Position numbers and translations under genes: made by a program. Shown here in pieces: positions 44,475 to 52,776 of a stretch of DNA of 64,000 bases. The DNA lies in NCBI RefSeq assembly GCF_003063665.1, contig NZ_NESF01000003.1, positions 124,001 through 188,000 of the forward strand. Reading direction: 5' to 3'. Positions within the stretch are counted from its first letter, which is position 1. Each line of letters opens with the position of its first letter. The stretch comes from Limnohabitans sp. Hippo3. Lineage in GTDB: Bacteria > Pseudomonadota > Gammaproteobacteria > Burkholderiales > Burkholderiaceae_C. The notes beneath the pieces were generated by a model, which saw only the letters and a program-made list of their open reading frames with translations, did not search any database and had not been told where the DNA came from.

Positions 44475-45173
44475 TCACTCCAGCCGCCAGGTGTATTTGA
44501 TGCTGGCCCAGGCTTGTTCGGCCTTGCCATCGACCATGGCTGGCTTGAATTGGCATTTGGACAGACCGGCACGGGCCGCTTCGTCCAGGCGTTTGAAGCC
44601 CGAGCTTTTTTCGATCTCGGACTGGATGACCTTGCCATCGGCCCCGACCAGGAAACGCACGGTCACCGTGCCTTCTTCTTCCATGCGCCTGGAGGCGCTG
44701 GGGTATTCGGGCTTGTCGCATTGGGCCATGTTGACCCCGGCCGCCGTGCGCACAGGCGCACGCGCAGCGGGTGCGGGGTTGGTGGCGGGCGTTGCCGAGG
44801 GTGCTGCCAACGGGGAGGGCACGGCGGGGGACGGTGTGGGGCTGACCGCGGCGATGGCGTTGGCCGGGGCGGCCACGGGGGGCGTCACGGCAGGCGGCAC
44901 ATACGCGGGCGGCGGGGTCTGGGGCGGTGGGGTCTGGGGCGGTGGGGGTTTGGACGGCGCAGGTGGCGGCGGCTGGGGCGAGGGTGGCGTTGCCAGCTCG
45001 GGTTTCTTTTCTTCCAGCAACAGCGCTTGCACCACGTTGGGCATCTTTTGAATGACGGTGCGCGTTAAGCCCGCCTGGACGGCCCAAAACAACAAGGCAT
45101 GCAGAACCACCACCCCAGCCAGACCGAGCAGCTTTCGCTTCGGCGGTGCTTGAAGGTAAGTGGACGCGTTCAT
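44475..45173 (-). CDS. tonB: TonB energy transducer
   Basis: A 232-residue TonB that carries proton-motive energy from ExbBD to outer-membrane receptors. The N-terminal helix is LLGLAGVVVLHALLFWAVQAG. A long proline-rich linker (about residues 59-100) is followed by the C-terminal domain starting at CDKPEYPSASRRMEEEGTV and ending in YTWRLE. It begins MNASTYLQAPPKRKLLGL. It is the first gene of the set. No TonB-dependent receptor is in the window and I found no Fur box in the 95 bases upstream. Confidence 0.92.
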   Translation of the reverse strand: MNASTYLQAPPKRKLLGLAGVVVLHALLFWAVQAGLTRTVIQKMPNVVQALLLEEKKPELATPPSPQPPPPAPSKPPPPQTPPPQTPPPAYVPPAVTPPVAAPANAIAAVSPTPSPAVPSPLAAPSATPATNPAPAARAPVRTAAGVNMAQCDKPEYPSASRRMEEEGTVTVRFLVGADGKVIQSEIEKSSGFKRLDEAARAGLSKCQFKPAMVDGKAEQAWASIKYTWRLE

Positions 45174-45268
45174 CTGGTCAAAGGCCCTGAGAGTGGAGGT
45201 CTGTATTTTGCGTGAGAAAACAGTGGCCTTTGGACGGCGCAGGCCAATTCACCAGCGGGGGCTGGGGG

Positions 45269-45721
45269 TCAGGGCTGGCGGGTCAATACGAAGGGGCGGG
45301 TGTCCTGACCGGCTGTCGTTCTTTGGCCCTGAATTTGACGCCCACAAGCCGCTTGGGGCAGGTTGCCCAGCCAGGTGGCGGCGATTCGTTGGCCGTCGTG
45401 GGTCTCTTCCAGGGTGAACTCGCCGTCGTCCAGGTCGGCCACCACCGCGCGGGGTTTCGACGCCGTTGCGGTGATCCATTCGCCCCGCAAACTGCCCACG
45501 TGTTCAGGGTGGGGGCCCAAGGTCAAAGTCCCCAGGGGTTCACCTGTGATCTGTACGGTCCAGGTGCCGTGCAGCATGTCAGGGCTCATGTCCTGGGCAC
45601 TGGGGCAGCCCGTGCGTGTGGGCAGCCCCTGGCAGGCACTCATGGTCAGGGTCAGGGCCAGCAGGCCGCACAGCCAGGCGGCTGGGGCGCATCGGTTCAA
45701 AAAGGCGTGTGTTCGGTTCAT
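45269..45721 (-). CDS. Hypothetical lipoprotein coupled to the helicase gene
   Basis: A 150-residue protein with a hydrophobic signal and a lipobox (LTMSAC at about residues 26-31), so it is likely exported and lipidated. The rest (HGTWTVQITGEPLGTLTLG, REGEWITAT-like and TWLGNLPQAACGRQIQG) resembles a small beta-barrel such as lipocalin- or META-like, but I do not recognise the family. Its ATG overlaps the helicase stop by ATGA, so the two are translationally coupled. Confidence 0.8.
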   Translation of the reverse strand: MNRTHAFLNRCAPAAWLCGLLALTLTMSACQGLPTRTGCPSAQDMSPDMLHGTWTVQITGEPLGTLTLGPHPEHVGSLRGEWITATASKPRAVVADLDDGEFTLEETHDGQRIAATWLGNLPQAACGRQIQGQRTTAGQDTRPFVLTRQP

Positions 45722-47802
45722 GCTTTGGCTTGCGCTGCCGCCGCTGCAGAGACTGCTGCGCGTTGGGCAAATTCGGCCCGCAGCGCCTTGAGTTTTTCGC
45801 GTGGGTCTTCTTGGGTGGTCTTTTCATCCAGCCGCATTTCGGCAATGAAGCGGCTGGGCAGGGCGGCCACGGTTTCGCGGCCTTTTTTGCGGCGTTTGGT
45901 CCAGCTGACAGCCAGGCTGCGCTGGGCGCGTGTGATGCCCACGTACATCAGGCGACGCTCTTCCTGCAGTCGCAGCAAGATGCCCTCCTGGCTGGCCCCT
46001 TCGGTGGTGTCGTCGTCGCCCAGTTTGAAGGGCAGCAGGCCTTCGTTCACACCGACCAGCACCACATGCGGCCATTCCAGACCCTTGGAGGCGTGCAGAG
46101 TCGACAGGGTCACCACGTTCTGGTCTTTCTCGCGCTCGCTCAGGGTGGAGATCAGCGAGATGGTCTGCGCCACCTCCAGCAGGTTCTTGGTTTCGGTGGT
46201 TTCAGTTCCGGTGGCGTCTTCGATCTCGCCACCGCAGCGCCCGGCCATCCAGTCGCAAAACTCCAGCACATTGGTCCAGCGGGCCGAGGCCACTTTTTCG
46301 TTGTCCTCGCCGTCGTACAGGTGCGACTCATAACCAATCTCTTGGAGCCACTCCAGCAGAAACGCCAGCGCCGCCTCTTTGCCCAGGGTCTGGCGCGCAC
46401 GGTGTTCCAGGTCGTTGATGTAGCGGCCAAATTCGTGCAAGCCGGCCACGGCGCGGGCGTTCACGGCGCTGGGCAGGCTGCCCGCAAACAGGGCCTCGAA
46501 CAGGCTCAGTTTGTACTGCGTGGCAAAAGTGCCCAGCTGACCCAGCGTCTGGTGGCCGATGCCGCGCTTGGGGCTGGTGATGGCGCGCAAAAACGCCGGG
46601 TCGTCGTCGTTGTTGATCCACAGGCGAAACCAGGCGCACAGGTCCTTGATCTCGGCCTTGTCAAAAAAGCTCTGCCCGCCCGAGACCTTGTAAGGAATGT
46701 TGGCGCGGCGCAGCGCCTGCTCAAACGGCCGGGCCATGTGGTTGGCCCGGTACAGGATGGCAAAGTCCTTGAACTCGCGGTGTTTGGAGGGGTTGATCTG
46801 CCCGCCACGAATCGACTGGATGCGGGCAATCGCCCGGTCGGCTTCGTGCTCTTCGTTCACAGCATCGATCACGCGCACCGGCTCGCCCTCACCCAGTTCC
46901 GAAAACAGCGTTTTGGGGAACAGCTTGGGGTTGGGCTGGATCACGTTGTTGGCCGCCCGCAAGATGGCGCTGGTGGAGCGGTAGTTCTGCTCCAGCTTGA
47001 TGACCTTCAAATTTGGAAAATCCACGGGCAGACGTTTGAGGTTGTCCAGCGTCGCGCCGCGCCAGCCGTAGATCGACTGGTCGTCGTCGCCCACCGCCGT
47101 GAAGCGCGCCCGCTCCCCCACCAGGTGTTTCAGCACCTCGTATTGCGTGGCGTTGGTGTCCTGGTATTCGTCCACCAGCACATGGCCCATCTTGGCCTGC
47201 CAGCGCTCGCGCACCTCGGGGTAGTCGGCCAGCAGTTTCAGGGGCATGCCGATCAGGTCGTCGAAGTCCACGCTTTGGTAAGCGGTCAGCCGCTCTTCGT
47301 ACAGCGCCATGATGCGGGCGATCACCCGGGCGTTGTCGTCTGGCGCTTGGGCCGCGGCCTGCTCGGCGTTCAGGCCCATGTTTTTCCACAGGCTGATGGT
47401 CCACTGCCACTGGCGGGCGGTGACGGCGTCGGTGGTGCCGCCGCAATCCTTGAGGATGCTGGTCACATCGTCCGCGTCCATGATGCTGAACTGCGGTTTC
47501 AGGCCCAACACATGGCCGTCCTCGCGCATGATGCGCACACCCAGGGCGTGGAAGGTGCAGACCGTCACGTCCTTGGCCGCCTTGCCAATCAAATCTTTGG
47601 CCCGCTCGCGCATCTCGGCAGCGGCCTTGTTGGTGAAGGTGATGGCGGCGATGCGTTTGGGCTCCAGCCCGGCTTCAATCAGGCGGCCGATCTTGTGCGT
47701 GATCACCCGCGTCTTGCCCGAACCCGCCCCGGCCAGCACCAGGCAAGGGCCGGAGACATAGTTCACGGCTTCGAGTTGGGCGTTGTTGAGTCCGGCTGAC
47801 AT
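45718..47802 (-). CDS. rep: UvrD/Rep-type ATP-dependent DNA helicase
   Basis: Superfamily 1A helicase of 694 residues. It has motif I GAGSGKT in VLAGAGSGKTRVITHKI, motif Ia ITFTNKAAAEMRERA, motif II VDEYQDTN, motif III GDDDQSIYGWRGA and motif VI VGITRAQRSLAVSW. The length and N-terminus MSAGLNNAQLEAVNY fit Rep better than UvrD. The ATG at 47802 is preferred to one 12 codons upstream. It would clear proteins ahead of replication forks; priA, a replication-restart helicase, lies two genes away. Confidence 0.93.
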   Translation of the reverse strand: MSAGLNNAQLEAVNYVSGPCLVLAGAGSGKTRVITHKIGRLIEAGLEPKRIAAITFTNKAAAEMRERAKDLIGKAAKDVTVCTFHALGVRIMREDGHVLGLKPQFSIMDADDVTSILKDCGGTTDAVTARQWQWTISLWKNMGLNAEQAAAQAPDDNARVIARIMALYEERLTAYQSVDFDDLIGMPLKLLADYPEVRERWQAKMGHVLVDEYQDTNATQYEVLKHLVGERARFTAVGDDDQSIYGWRGATLDNLKRLPVDFPNLKVIKLEQNYRSTSAILRAANNVIQPNPKLFPKTLFSELGEGEPVRVIDAVNEEHEADRAIARIQSIRGGQINPSKHREFKDFAILYRANHMARPFEQALRRANIPYKVSGGQSFFDKAEIKDLCAWFRLWINNDDDPAFLRAITSPKRGIGHQTLGQLGTFATQYKLSLFEALFAGSLPSAVNARAVAGLHEFGRYINDLEHRARQTLGKEAALAFLLEWLQEIGYESHLYDGEDNEKVASARWTNVLEFCDWMAGRCGGEIEDATGTETTETKNLLEVAQTISLISTLSEREKDQNVVTLSTLHASKGLEWPHVVLVGVNEGLLPFKLGDDDTTEGASQEGILLRLQEERRLMYVGITRAQRSLAVSWTKRRKKGRETVAALPSRFIAEMRLDEKTTQEDPREKLKALRAEFAQRAAVSAAAAAQAKA

Positions 47803-47984
47803 GGGGAATGGGGCGATCGGGGCAAAGCGGGCCATCATAGCGGGCTTGGGCCGGGGCAGGTCTTGGGAGAGGGCGCGTCACACAGTTGCAGCGCGTGGTT
47901 CACGCCGCTTTGGGCGGGTCAACTTTGTCCGCACTGCGACTGTGCAGGCCGAGGGCCCTACTGGTTTACCCCGACAATCAGCCC

Positions 47985-48953
47985 ATGCTTGAAATCCTGC
48001 GTGTCACTTTTCCTTTCTTCGCCTTGGTCTTGTGCGGCTATGGCGCTGCCCGGTTGAAGTTTTTGCCCCTCGAGGCTATTTCTGGTTTGAATGGTTTTGT
48101 GCTGTTTTTTGCACTGCCTTGCATGCTGTTCCGCTTTGGGGCCGACACGCCGATTGCCCAGTTGCTCGATGCCGGGGTGTTTTTCACGTATTTGTTTTGT
48201 GCCTTGCTGATCGTGGCGTTCAGCATCGCCATCAGCCTGAATGCGCACATCCGCTGGAACGACGCGTCTTTGGGTGCGCTGGTGGCGGCCTTTCCCAATA
48301 CCGGCTTCATGGGCGTGCCCTTGCTGGTGGCGTTGCTGGGTGCGCAGGCGGTGGGGCCGGCCATCGTGACCATCGTGGTGGACCTGGTGATCACCTCTTC
48401 GCTGTGCGTGGCTTTGTCGCGCATGGACGCGGCCGGGCAGCATGGCGCGGCAGTGGCGGCCCGCAAGGCGTTGGCGGGGGTGCTGCGCAACCCCATGCCC
48501 TGGGCTATCAGCCTGGGCGCGGCGTTTTCATTCTGGAACCTGGAGTTGATCGGTCCGGTGAACAAAACCGTGAGCTTGCTGGCCGATGCAGCGTCGCCCG
48601 TGGCGCTGTTCACCATTGGGGCGGTGTTGGCCCGCTCGCAAATGCTGGCGCACGAGCGCCCTCATGGCGCTTTGCGCACGGTCGATTACCTGCCGATTTC
48701 ACTCATCAAATTGGTGTTGCACCCGGTGTTGGTTTTGCTGGTGGGTTTGACGGCCATCCAGTGGGGCCTGCCGATCGAGCCCTTCGCCCTGCAGGTGATG
48801 GTGCTGGTGGCTGCCCTGCCCAGCGCCAGCAATGTGTCGCTGTTGGCCGAGCGCCTGGGCGCGGACAACGGCCGCATTGCCCGCATCATTTTGGTCACCA
48901 CGGCGGTGGCGTTCTTGACGTTTTCGGGGGCGGTGGCGTTTTTCAAAAACTGA
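47985..48953 (+). CDS. AEC family transporter (auxin efflux carrier-like)
   Basis: A 322-residue membrane protein with about ten helices in two halves. The first half starts MLEILRVTFPFFALVLCGYG and includes FFALPCMLFRFGA, and AAFPNTGFMGVPLLVALLG is the conserved AEC motif. Such proteins export or import malate, malonate or other anions in bacteria; the substrate is not evident. The ATG at 47985 is chosen because the extension upstream is untypical. It is convergent with priA. Confidence 0.87.
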   Translation: MLEILRVTFPFFALVLCGYGAARLKFLPLEAISGLNGFVLFFALPCMLFRFGADTPIAQLLDAGVFFTYLFCALLIVAFSIAISLNAHIRWNDASLGALVAAFPNTGFMGVPLLVALLGAQAVGPAIVTIVVDLVITSSLCVALSRMDAAGQHGAAVAARKALAGVLRNPMPWAISLGAAFSFWNLELIGPVNKTVSLLADAASPVALFTIGAVLARSQMLAHERPHGALRTVDYLPISLIKLVLHPVLVLLVGLTAIQWGLPIEPFALQVMVLVAALPSASNVSLLAERLGADNGRIARIILVTTAVAFLTFSGAVAFFKN

Positions 48954-48967
48954 GCCGCCAGGGGCGA

Positions 48968-51082
48968 TCAGATCGCCTGCGGGTCCACGTCCACCAGCCA
49001 GCGGATCACGCCTTTGTGTTCGGGTTGGCTGCGCACCTGATGCAGCACGCCGTGCAGGTGCCACAGCATTTTTTGCAGCGCCATGCGGTTGGGGCTCTCC
49101 AGCAGCATTTGGGCGCGTTCCACATCGGCCACACGCTGCATGCTCATGGGCACGGCGGGGTAAACGCTGACCTGCAAGACCAGGTCGGCGGTGGCCGGGT
49201 CGGCGCTCAGTTGGGCTTCCAGCGTTTCGCGGGCGGCGTTCAGCAGGGCTTGGGCGGCTTCCTGGGTGCGGGCGTCGGCGCGCAGCAGGGCCTGGTGGCT
49301 GATGGGCGGCAGGTCGGCGGCAGTGCGCTCGGCCAATTCGCTGGCGGCAAAGGCCGGGTAGTCGTGTTTTTTCAGGGCTTCAAACAGCGGGTGCGTGGGG
49401 TGAAAGGTCTGCACCCACATCTCGCTGGTGGCGCTTTGCGCGGCGTCGCGCCCGGCGCGTCCTGCCGCCTGCATGAGCAGCGCAAACAGCCGCTCTGGAG
49501 CCCGAAAGTCGCTTGAAAACAGCGCCGTGTCCGGGTTCACAGCGGCCACCAGCGTGATGCGCCTGAAGTCGTGTCCCTTGGCGATCATTTGCGTGCCCAC
49601 CAGCACATCCACTTCGCCCGAATGCACCTGTGCCAGCTGGCTTTCCAGCGCGCCTTTGAGGCGGGTGCTGTCGGCGTCGATGCGGGCGATGCGCACGGGC
49701 GTGCCGTCGGGGCGCAACACATGCGCGAGCAATTCGCCCAGGTGTTCTTCGAGTTGTTCGGTGCCCCGGCCAATCGGCGCGATGTCGGCGTTGCCGCACT
49801 CGGGGCAGGCGCGGGGCACGCGCTCGGTCAGGCCGCAGTGGTGGCAGCGCAGGGTGCGGTCAATCTTGTGAAACACCCGGAATGCGCTGCAGTGCTTGCA
49901 TTCGCTTTTCCAGCCGCAGTCGGCGCAGTGCAGCACCGGGGCATAGCCGCGGCGGTTGAGCAGCAGCATGCATTGCTCACCGCGCTCCACCCGCTCCTGG
50001 ATGGCGGCCACCAAAGGCGCAGACAGCACCGTACGGCGGGGTTGTTTGTTCATGTCAACCCGGCGCACTTTGGGCAGCAGGCCGGTACCAATGCGGGAGG
50101 GCATCAGCAGTCGCTGGTATCGCCCGCCGGGGTCGCCCTCGGTGGCCGGGCGGCTGTGGTGCCAGCTCTCCAGCGATGGCGTGGCCGAGGCCAGCAGCAC
50201 CTGGGCGTTTTGCAGGCGTCCCCGGTACACGGCCAGGTCGCGGGCCGAGTAGCGTGCGCCTTCTTGCTGCTTGTAGCTGGGGTCGTGTTCTTCGTCGACC
50301 ACGATCAGCTTCAGGTGCGGCATGGACGCAAAAATCGCCATGCGCGTGCCCAGCACGATGCGGGCGTGGCCCGCGTGCGCAGCCAGCCAGGCTTTGAGGC
50401 GCTGGGCGGGCGTCATGCCGCTGTGCATGGCCACCACCGCCTCGGTCCCAAAACGGGCTTGTACCCGTTCTTCCAGCTGGGGCGTGAGGTTGATCTCGGG
50501 CACCATGAGCAGGGCCTGGGCCTGCGGGTCGGTGGTCAGCATGCGCTCTACCGCTTGCAAATACACCTCGGTCTTGCCGCTGCCAGTGCTGCCAAACAGC
50601 AAAAACGGCCCAGTGCCTTTGGCCATTTGGTCCAGCACGGTGCTTTGCTCGGGTGAGAGGGCCGGGCCCGGTATGGTTTGTATGGTGCGTTCGGTGTTTT
50701 GCTTTTTCAGGCGACGCGCCAGTTGTTCGCTGGTCAGGTCGCGCAGCTGGGGCGGCAGGGCCGACAGGGCCACCTCGCCCAGCGAGCGCTGGTAATACTG
50801 GGCCGAGAACTGCACCAATTGCCGCCAAGCCTCATCGAGTGGGGCCAGGCCTTCGAGCACGCTCAACACATCGCGCACGGCCGAGGCGGGCATGTCGGTG
50901 GGCGCGGCATCGCGCACGGCCCACACCACACCCAGCACCTCGCGTTGGCCCAAAGGCACGCGCACCAGCTGACCGGGCTGCAGCCCAAAGGGGCTGCGGT
51001 AGCTCAGCAGACCCCCCACCTGGCTGTGGGCCGGGGTCTGGACGGCAACGTCGATCCAGTGGTGGGTGCTCACATTGTTCAC
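48968..51082 (-). CDS. priA: Primosomal protein N' (replication restart helicase PriA)
   Basis: Reloads the replisome at stalled forks. The 704-residue protein has the N-terminal DNA-binding part (HHWIDVAVQTPAHSQVGGLLSY), motif I GSTGSGKTEVYLQ, motif II VVDEEHDPSYKQ, the GTQMIAKGHDF motif, and the zinc cysteines CADC, CKHC, CHHC and CPEC. The start is GTG at 51082, with another GTG three codons in. The gene upstream is hemE on the same strand, separated by an unusual 387-base AT-rich gap. Confidence 0.94.
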   Translation of the reverse strand: MNNVSTHHWIDVAVQTPAHSQVGGLLSYRSPFGLQPGQLVRVPLGQREVLGVVWAVRDAAPTDMPASAVRDVLSVLEGLAPLDEAWRQLVQFSAQYYQRSLGEVALSALPPQLRDLTSEQLARRLKKQNTERTIQTIPGPALSPEQSTVLDQMAKGTGPFLLFGSTGSGKTEVYLQAVERMLTTDPQAQALLMVPEINLTPQLEERVQARFGTEAVVAMHSGMTPAQRLKAWLAAHAGHARIVLGTRMAIFASMPHLKLIVVDEEHDPSYKQQEGARYSARDLAVYRGRLQNAQVLLASATPSLESWHHSRPATEGDPGGRYQRLLMPSRIGTGLLPKVRRVDMNKQPRRTVLSAPLVAAIQERVERGEQCMLLLNRRGYAPVLHCADCGWKSECKHCSAFRVFHKIDRTLRCHHCGLTERVPRACPECGNADIAPIGRGTEQLEEHLGELLAHVLRPDGTPVRIARIDADSTRLKGALESQLAQVHSGEVDVLVGTQMIAKGHDFRRITLVAAVNPDTALFSSDFRAPERLFALLMQAAGRAGRDAAQSATSEMWVQTFHPTHPLFEALKKHDYPAFAASELAERTAADLPPISHQALLRADARTQEAAQALLNAARETLEAQLSADPATADLVLQVSVYPAVPMSMQRVADVERAQMLLESPNRMALQKMLWHLHGVLHQVRSQPEHKGVIRWLVDVDPQAI

Positions 51083-51469
51083 AGTGTTTTGGATGAAATT
51101 GCCAGAATTGGAAGTTAGCTGATTTCTTGAAACAAGATGTAAGTCATTGATTTTTCAGCATTTTGAGGGCGATCCAAAAAAACTGTGGATAACTTTGTTG
51201 AAAACCTGGTCGGGATGCGCTGGAAGCCTTGAAAATCAAGCCTTCCAACAAATTGCACATCCAATGTGCAAGATAAAAAACCCAATAAAATCAATGACTT
51301 GCGAAGTGGGTGATATACCCGATTTGCTGCTGCGCAGCAAACAAGAGGTCTTGACGCCAAGGTTTACTTTTGTGCATAAGTCAAGCGTCTGAAGCCATTT
51401 ATTTTGCAAAAAAAGGGCTTGAATCGCTGTTTTTTTATGCTAAAGGCTCAACCTTGGCGCGTCCCCTGC
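51083..51469. other. Origin-like AT-rich intergenic region between hemE and priA
   Basis: 387 bases without a supported gene, with G+C near 33-37% in sampled stretches against about 65% around it. It carries two exact DnaA-box matches on the minus strand (TTATCCACA at 51184-51192 and TTATGCACA at 51371-51379) and one-mismatch boxes at 51075-51083, 51265-51273 and 51402-51410. It also has a 14-bp perfect inverted repeat (51141-51154 / 51287-51300), a hairpin at 51221-51247 and a perfect 8-bp stem-loop at 51323-51341. It may be a replication origin or a DnaA-controlled regulatory site; a plain priA promoter is the alternative. Confidence 0.5.
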
Positions 51470-52582
51470 TCAGTTTTGGCGCAATGTTCGCGAATGGCTG
51501 TGCACCGCCTCGACCAGCGCCGTCACATGCTCGGGTGGGGTGTACTGGCTGATGCCGTGGCCCAGGTTGAAGATGTGGGTGGGGCCGGTTTGGGTGGGGT
51601 CGGTGTGCGGCTTGCCAAAGCTGTCGAGCACCCGGTGCACCTCGGTCGCGATCTGCGCGGGCGGTGCAAACAGGATGTTCGGGTCGATGTTGCCTTGCAG
51701 CGCCTTGCCGGGGCCGCCGACTTGGCCGCCCACGAGCGCCCGTGCCCGGCCCAGGTTCATGGTCCAGTCCAGGCCCAGCACGTCGCAGTTGAGCCCCGCC
51801 ATCTCGGGCAGCCACAGGCCGCCGCCCTTGGTGAACACGATGCTGGGGATGCGCTGGCCGTTGTGCTCGGTTTTGAGCTGGCTCAGCACCCGGGCGGTGT
51901 AGGCCAGGCTGAACTGCTGGAAAGCCCCATCGGCCAGCACGCCGCCCCAGCTGTCAAAGACCATGACGGCCTGGGCGCCCGCTTCGATTTGCGTGTTCAG
52001 GTACAGGGCCACGGCGTCGGCGTTGATTTCCAGAATGCGGTGCATCAAATCGGGGCGGCTGTACATCAGGGTTTTGACGTGGCGGTAGTCGTCCGAGCCT
52101 GCGCCCTCGACCATGTAGCACGCCAGTGTCCAGGGGCTGCCGGAAAAGCCGATCAAGGGCACGCGGCCGTTCAGCGCTTTGCGGATGCTGGTCACCGCGT
52201 CGAACACGTAGCGCAGCTTGTTCATGTCGGGCACGGCGAGTTCTGCCACGGCGGCTTCGCCCCGCACATTCTTGGCAAAGCGTGGGCCTTCGCCCTGGGC
52301 AAAAGACAAGCCCAAGCCCATGGCATCGGGCACGGTGAGGATGTCGCTGAACAGGATGGCGGCGTCCAGCGGGTAGCGCTCGAGTGGTTGCAGGGTGACT
52401 TCGGTGGCGTAGTCGACGTTGGTGGCCAGGCCCATGAAGCTGCCGGCCTTGGCGCGGGTGGCGCAGTACTCGGGCAGGTAGCGTCCAGCTTGGCGCATGA
52501 GCCAGACGGGAGTGTGGTCAGTGGCCTGGCGCAGGCAGGCGCGCAGGAAGGTGTCGTTTTGGAGGGGGGCGAGAGAGCTCAT
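51470..52582 (-). CDS. hemE: Uroporphyrinogen decarboxylase
   Basis: Decarboxylates uroporphyrinogen III to coproporphyrinogen III in haem synthesis. The 370-residue protein starts [20 protein letters not shown], and [13 protein letters not shown], the family N-terminal signature, follows. The second motif, [17 protein letters not shown], is also present. The long open extension upstream of 52582 is translated repeat DNA and is not used. In alphaproteobacteria hemE often borders oriC. Confidence 0.96.
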   Translation of the reverse strand: MSSLAPLQNDTFLRACLRQATDHTPVWLMRQAGRYLPEYCATRAKAGSFMGLATNVDYATEVTLQPLERYPLDAAILFSDILTVPDAMGLGLSFAQGEGPRFAKNVRGEAAVAELAVPDMNKLRYVFDAVTSIRKALNGRVPLIGFSGSPWTLACYMVEGAGSDDYRHVKTLMYSRPDLMHRILEINADAVALYLNTQIEAGAQAVMVFDSWGGVLADGAFQQFSLAYTARVLSQLKTEHNGQRIPSIVFTKGGGLWLPEMAGLNCDVLGLDWTMNLGRARALVGGQVGGPGKALQGNIDPNILFAPPAQIATEVHRVLDSFGKPHTDPTQTGPTHIFNLGHGISQYTPPEHVTALVEAVHSHSRTLRQN

Positions 52583-52612
52583 GCCCTTATTGTGGCAGGC
52601 CCAAGCGGGGCT

Positions 52613-52639
52613 CATTCGCGAGCACGGGCGAGCGCCCAC
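52613..52639 (-). repeat. REP-like element, type A, inverse
   Basis: CATTCGCGAGCACGGGCGAG then CGCCCAC: a diverged inverse A element in which both arms carry matching changes, so the stem is kept. It lies 30 bases upstream of hemE. Confidence 0.7.
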
Positions 52640-52683
52640 ATGAGGGGACAAGCCGCCTGGTTTGGTGTGTGGGCTGTTTTTTG

Positions 52684-52710
52684 GTGGGAGGCCGCCCCCG
52701 CGGCCGAATG
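52684..52710 (+). repeat. REP-like element, type B
   Basis: GTGGGAGGCCGCCCC through GCGGCCGAATG. It lies in the 194-base gap between dsbD and hemE, between two inverse A elements. Confidence 0.75.
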
Positions 52711-52729
52711 CTGGCACGGCCACGGCAGA

Positions 52730-52756
52730 CATTCACGATCAGAGGCAAGCGCCCAA
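52730..52756 (-). repeat. REP-like element, type A, inverse, decayed
   Basis: CATTCACGATCAGAGGCAAG then CGCCCAA: recognisable as an inverse A element but with several mismatches in the stem. It is 20 bases before the dsbD stop. Confidence 0.5.
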
Positions 52757-52776
52757 ATGACGCTAGTCAGGTCAGC

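Noticed and set aside
44411..45268. Fur box near the TonB-ExbBD operon
   Set aside because: I searched the tonB upstream bases for a GATAATGATAATC-type 19-mer and found no acceptable match.
45616..47799. A 727-codon plus-strand open frame across the helicase gene
   Set aside because: It is antisense to a full set of UvrD/Rep motifs and has repetitive G/H/V/Q-rich composition with no family resemblance.
52583..52732. N-terminal extension of HemE by 50 residues
   Set aside because: The extension translates a REP-like element and lacks homology; the [10 protein letters not shown] start is the normal one.
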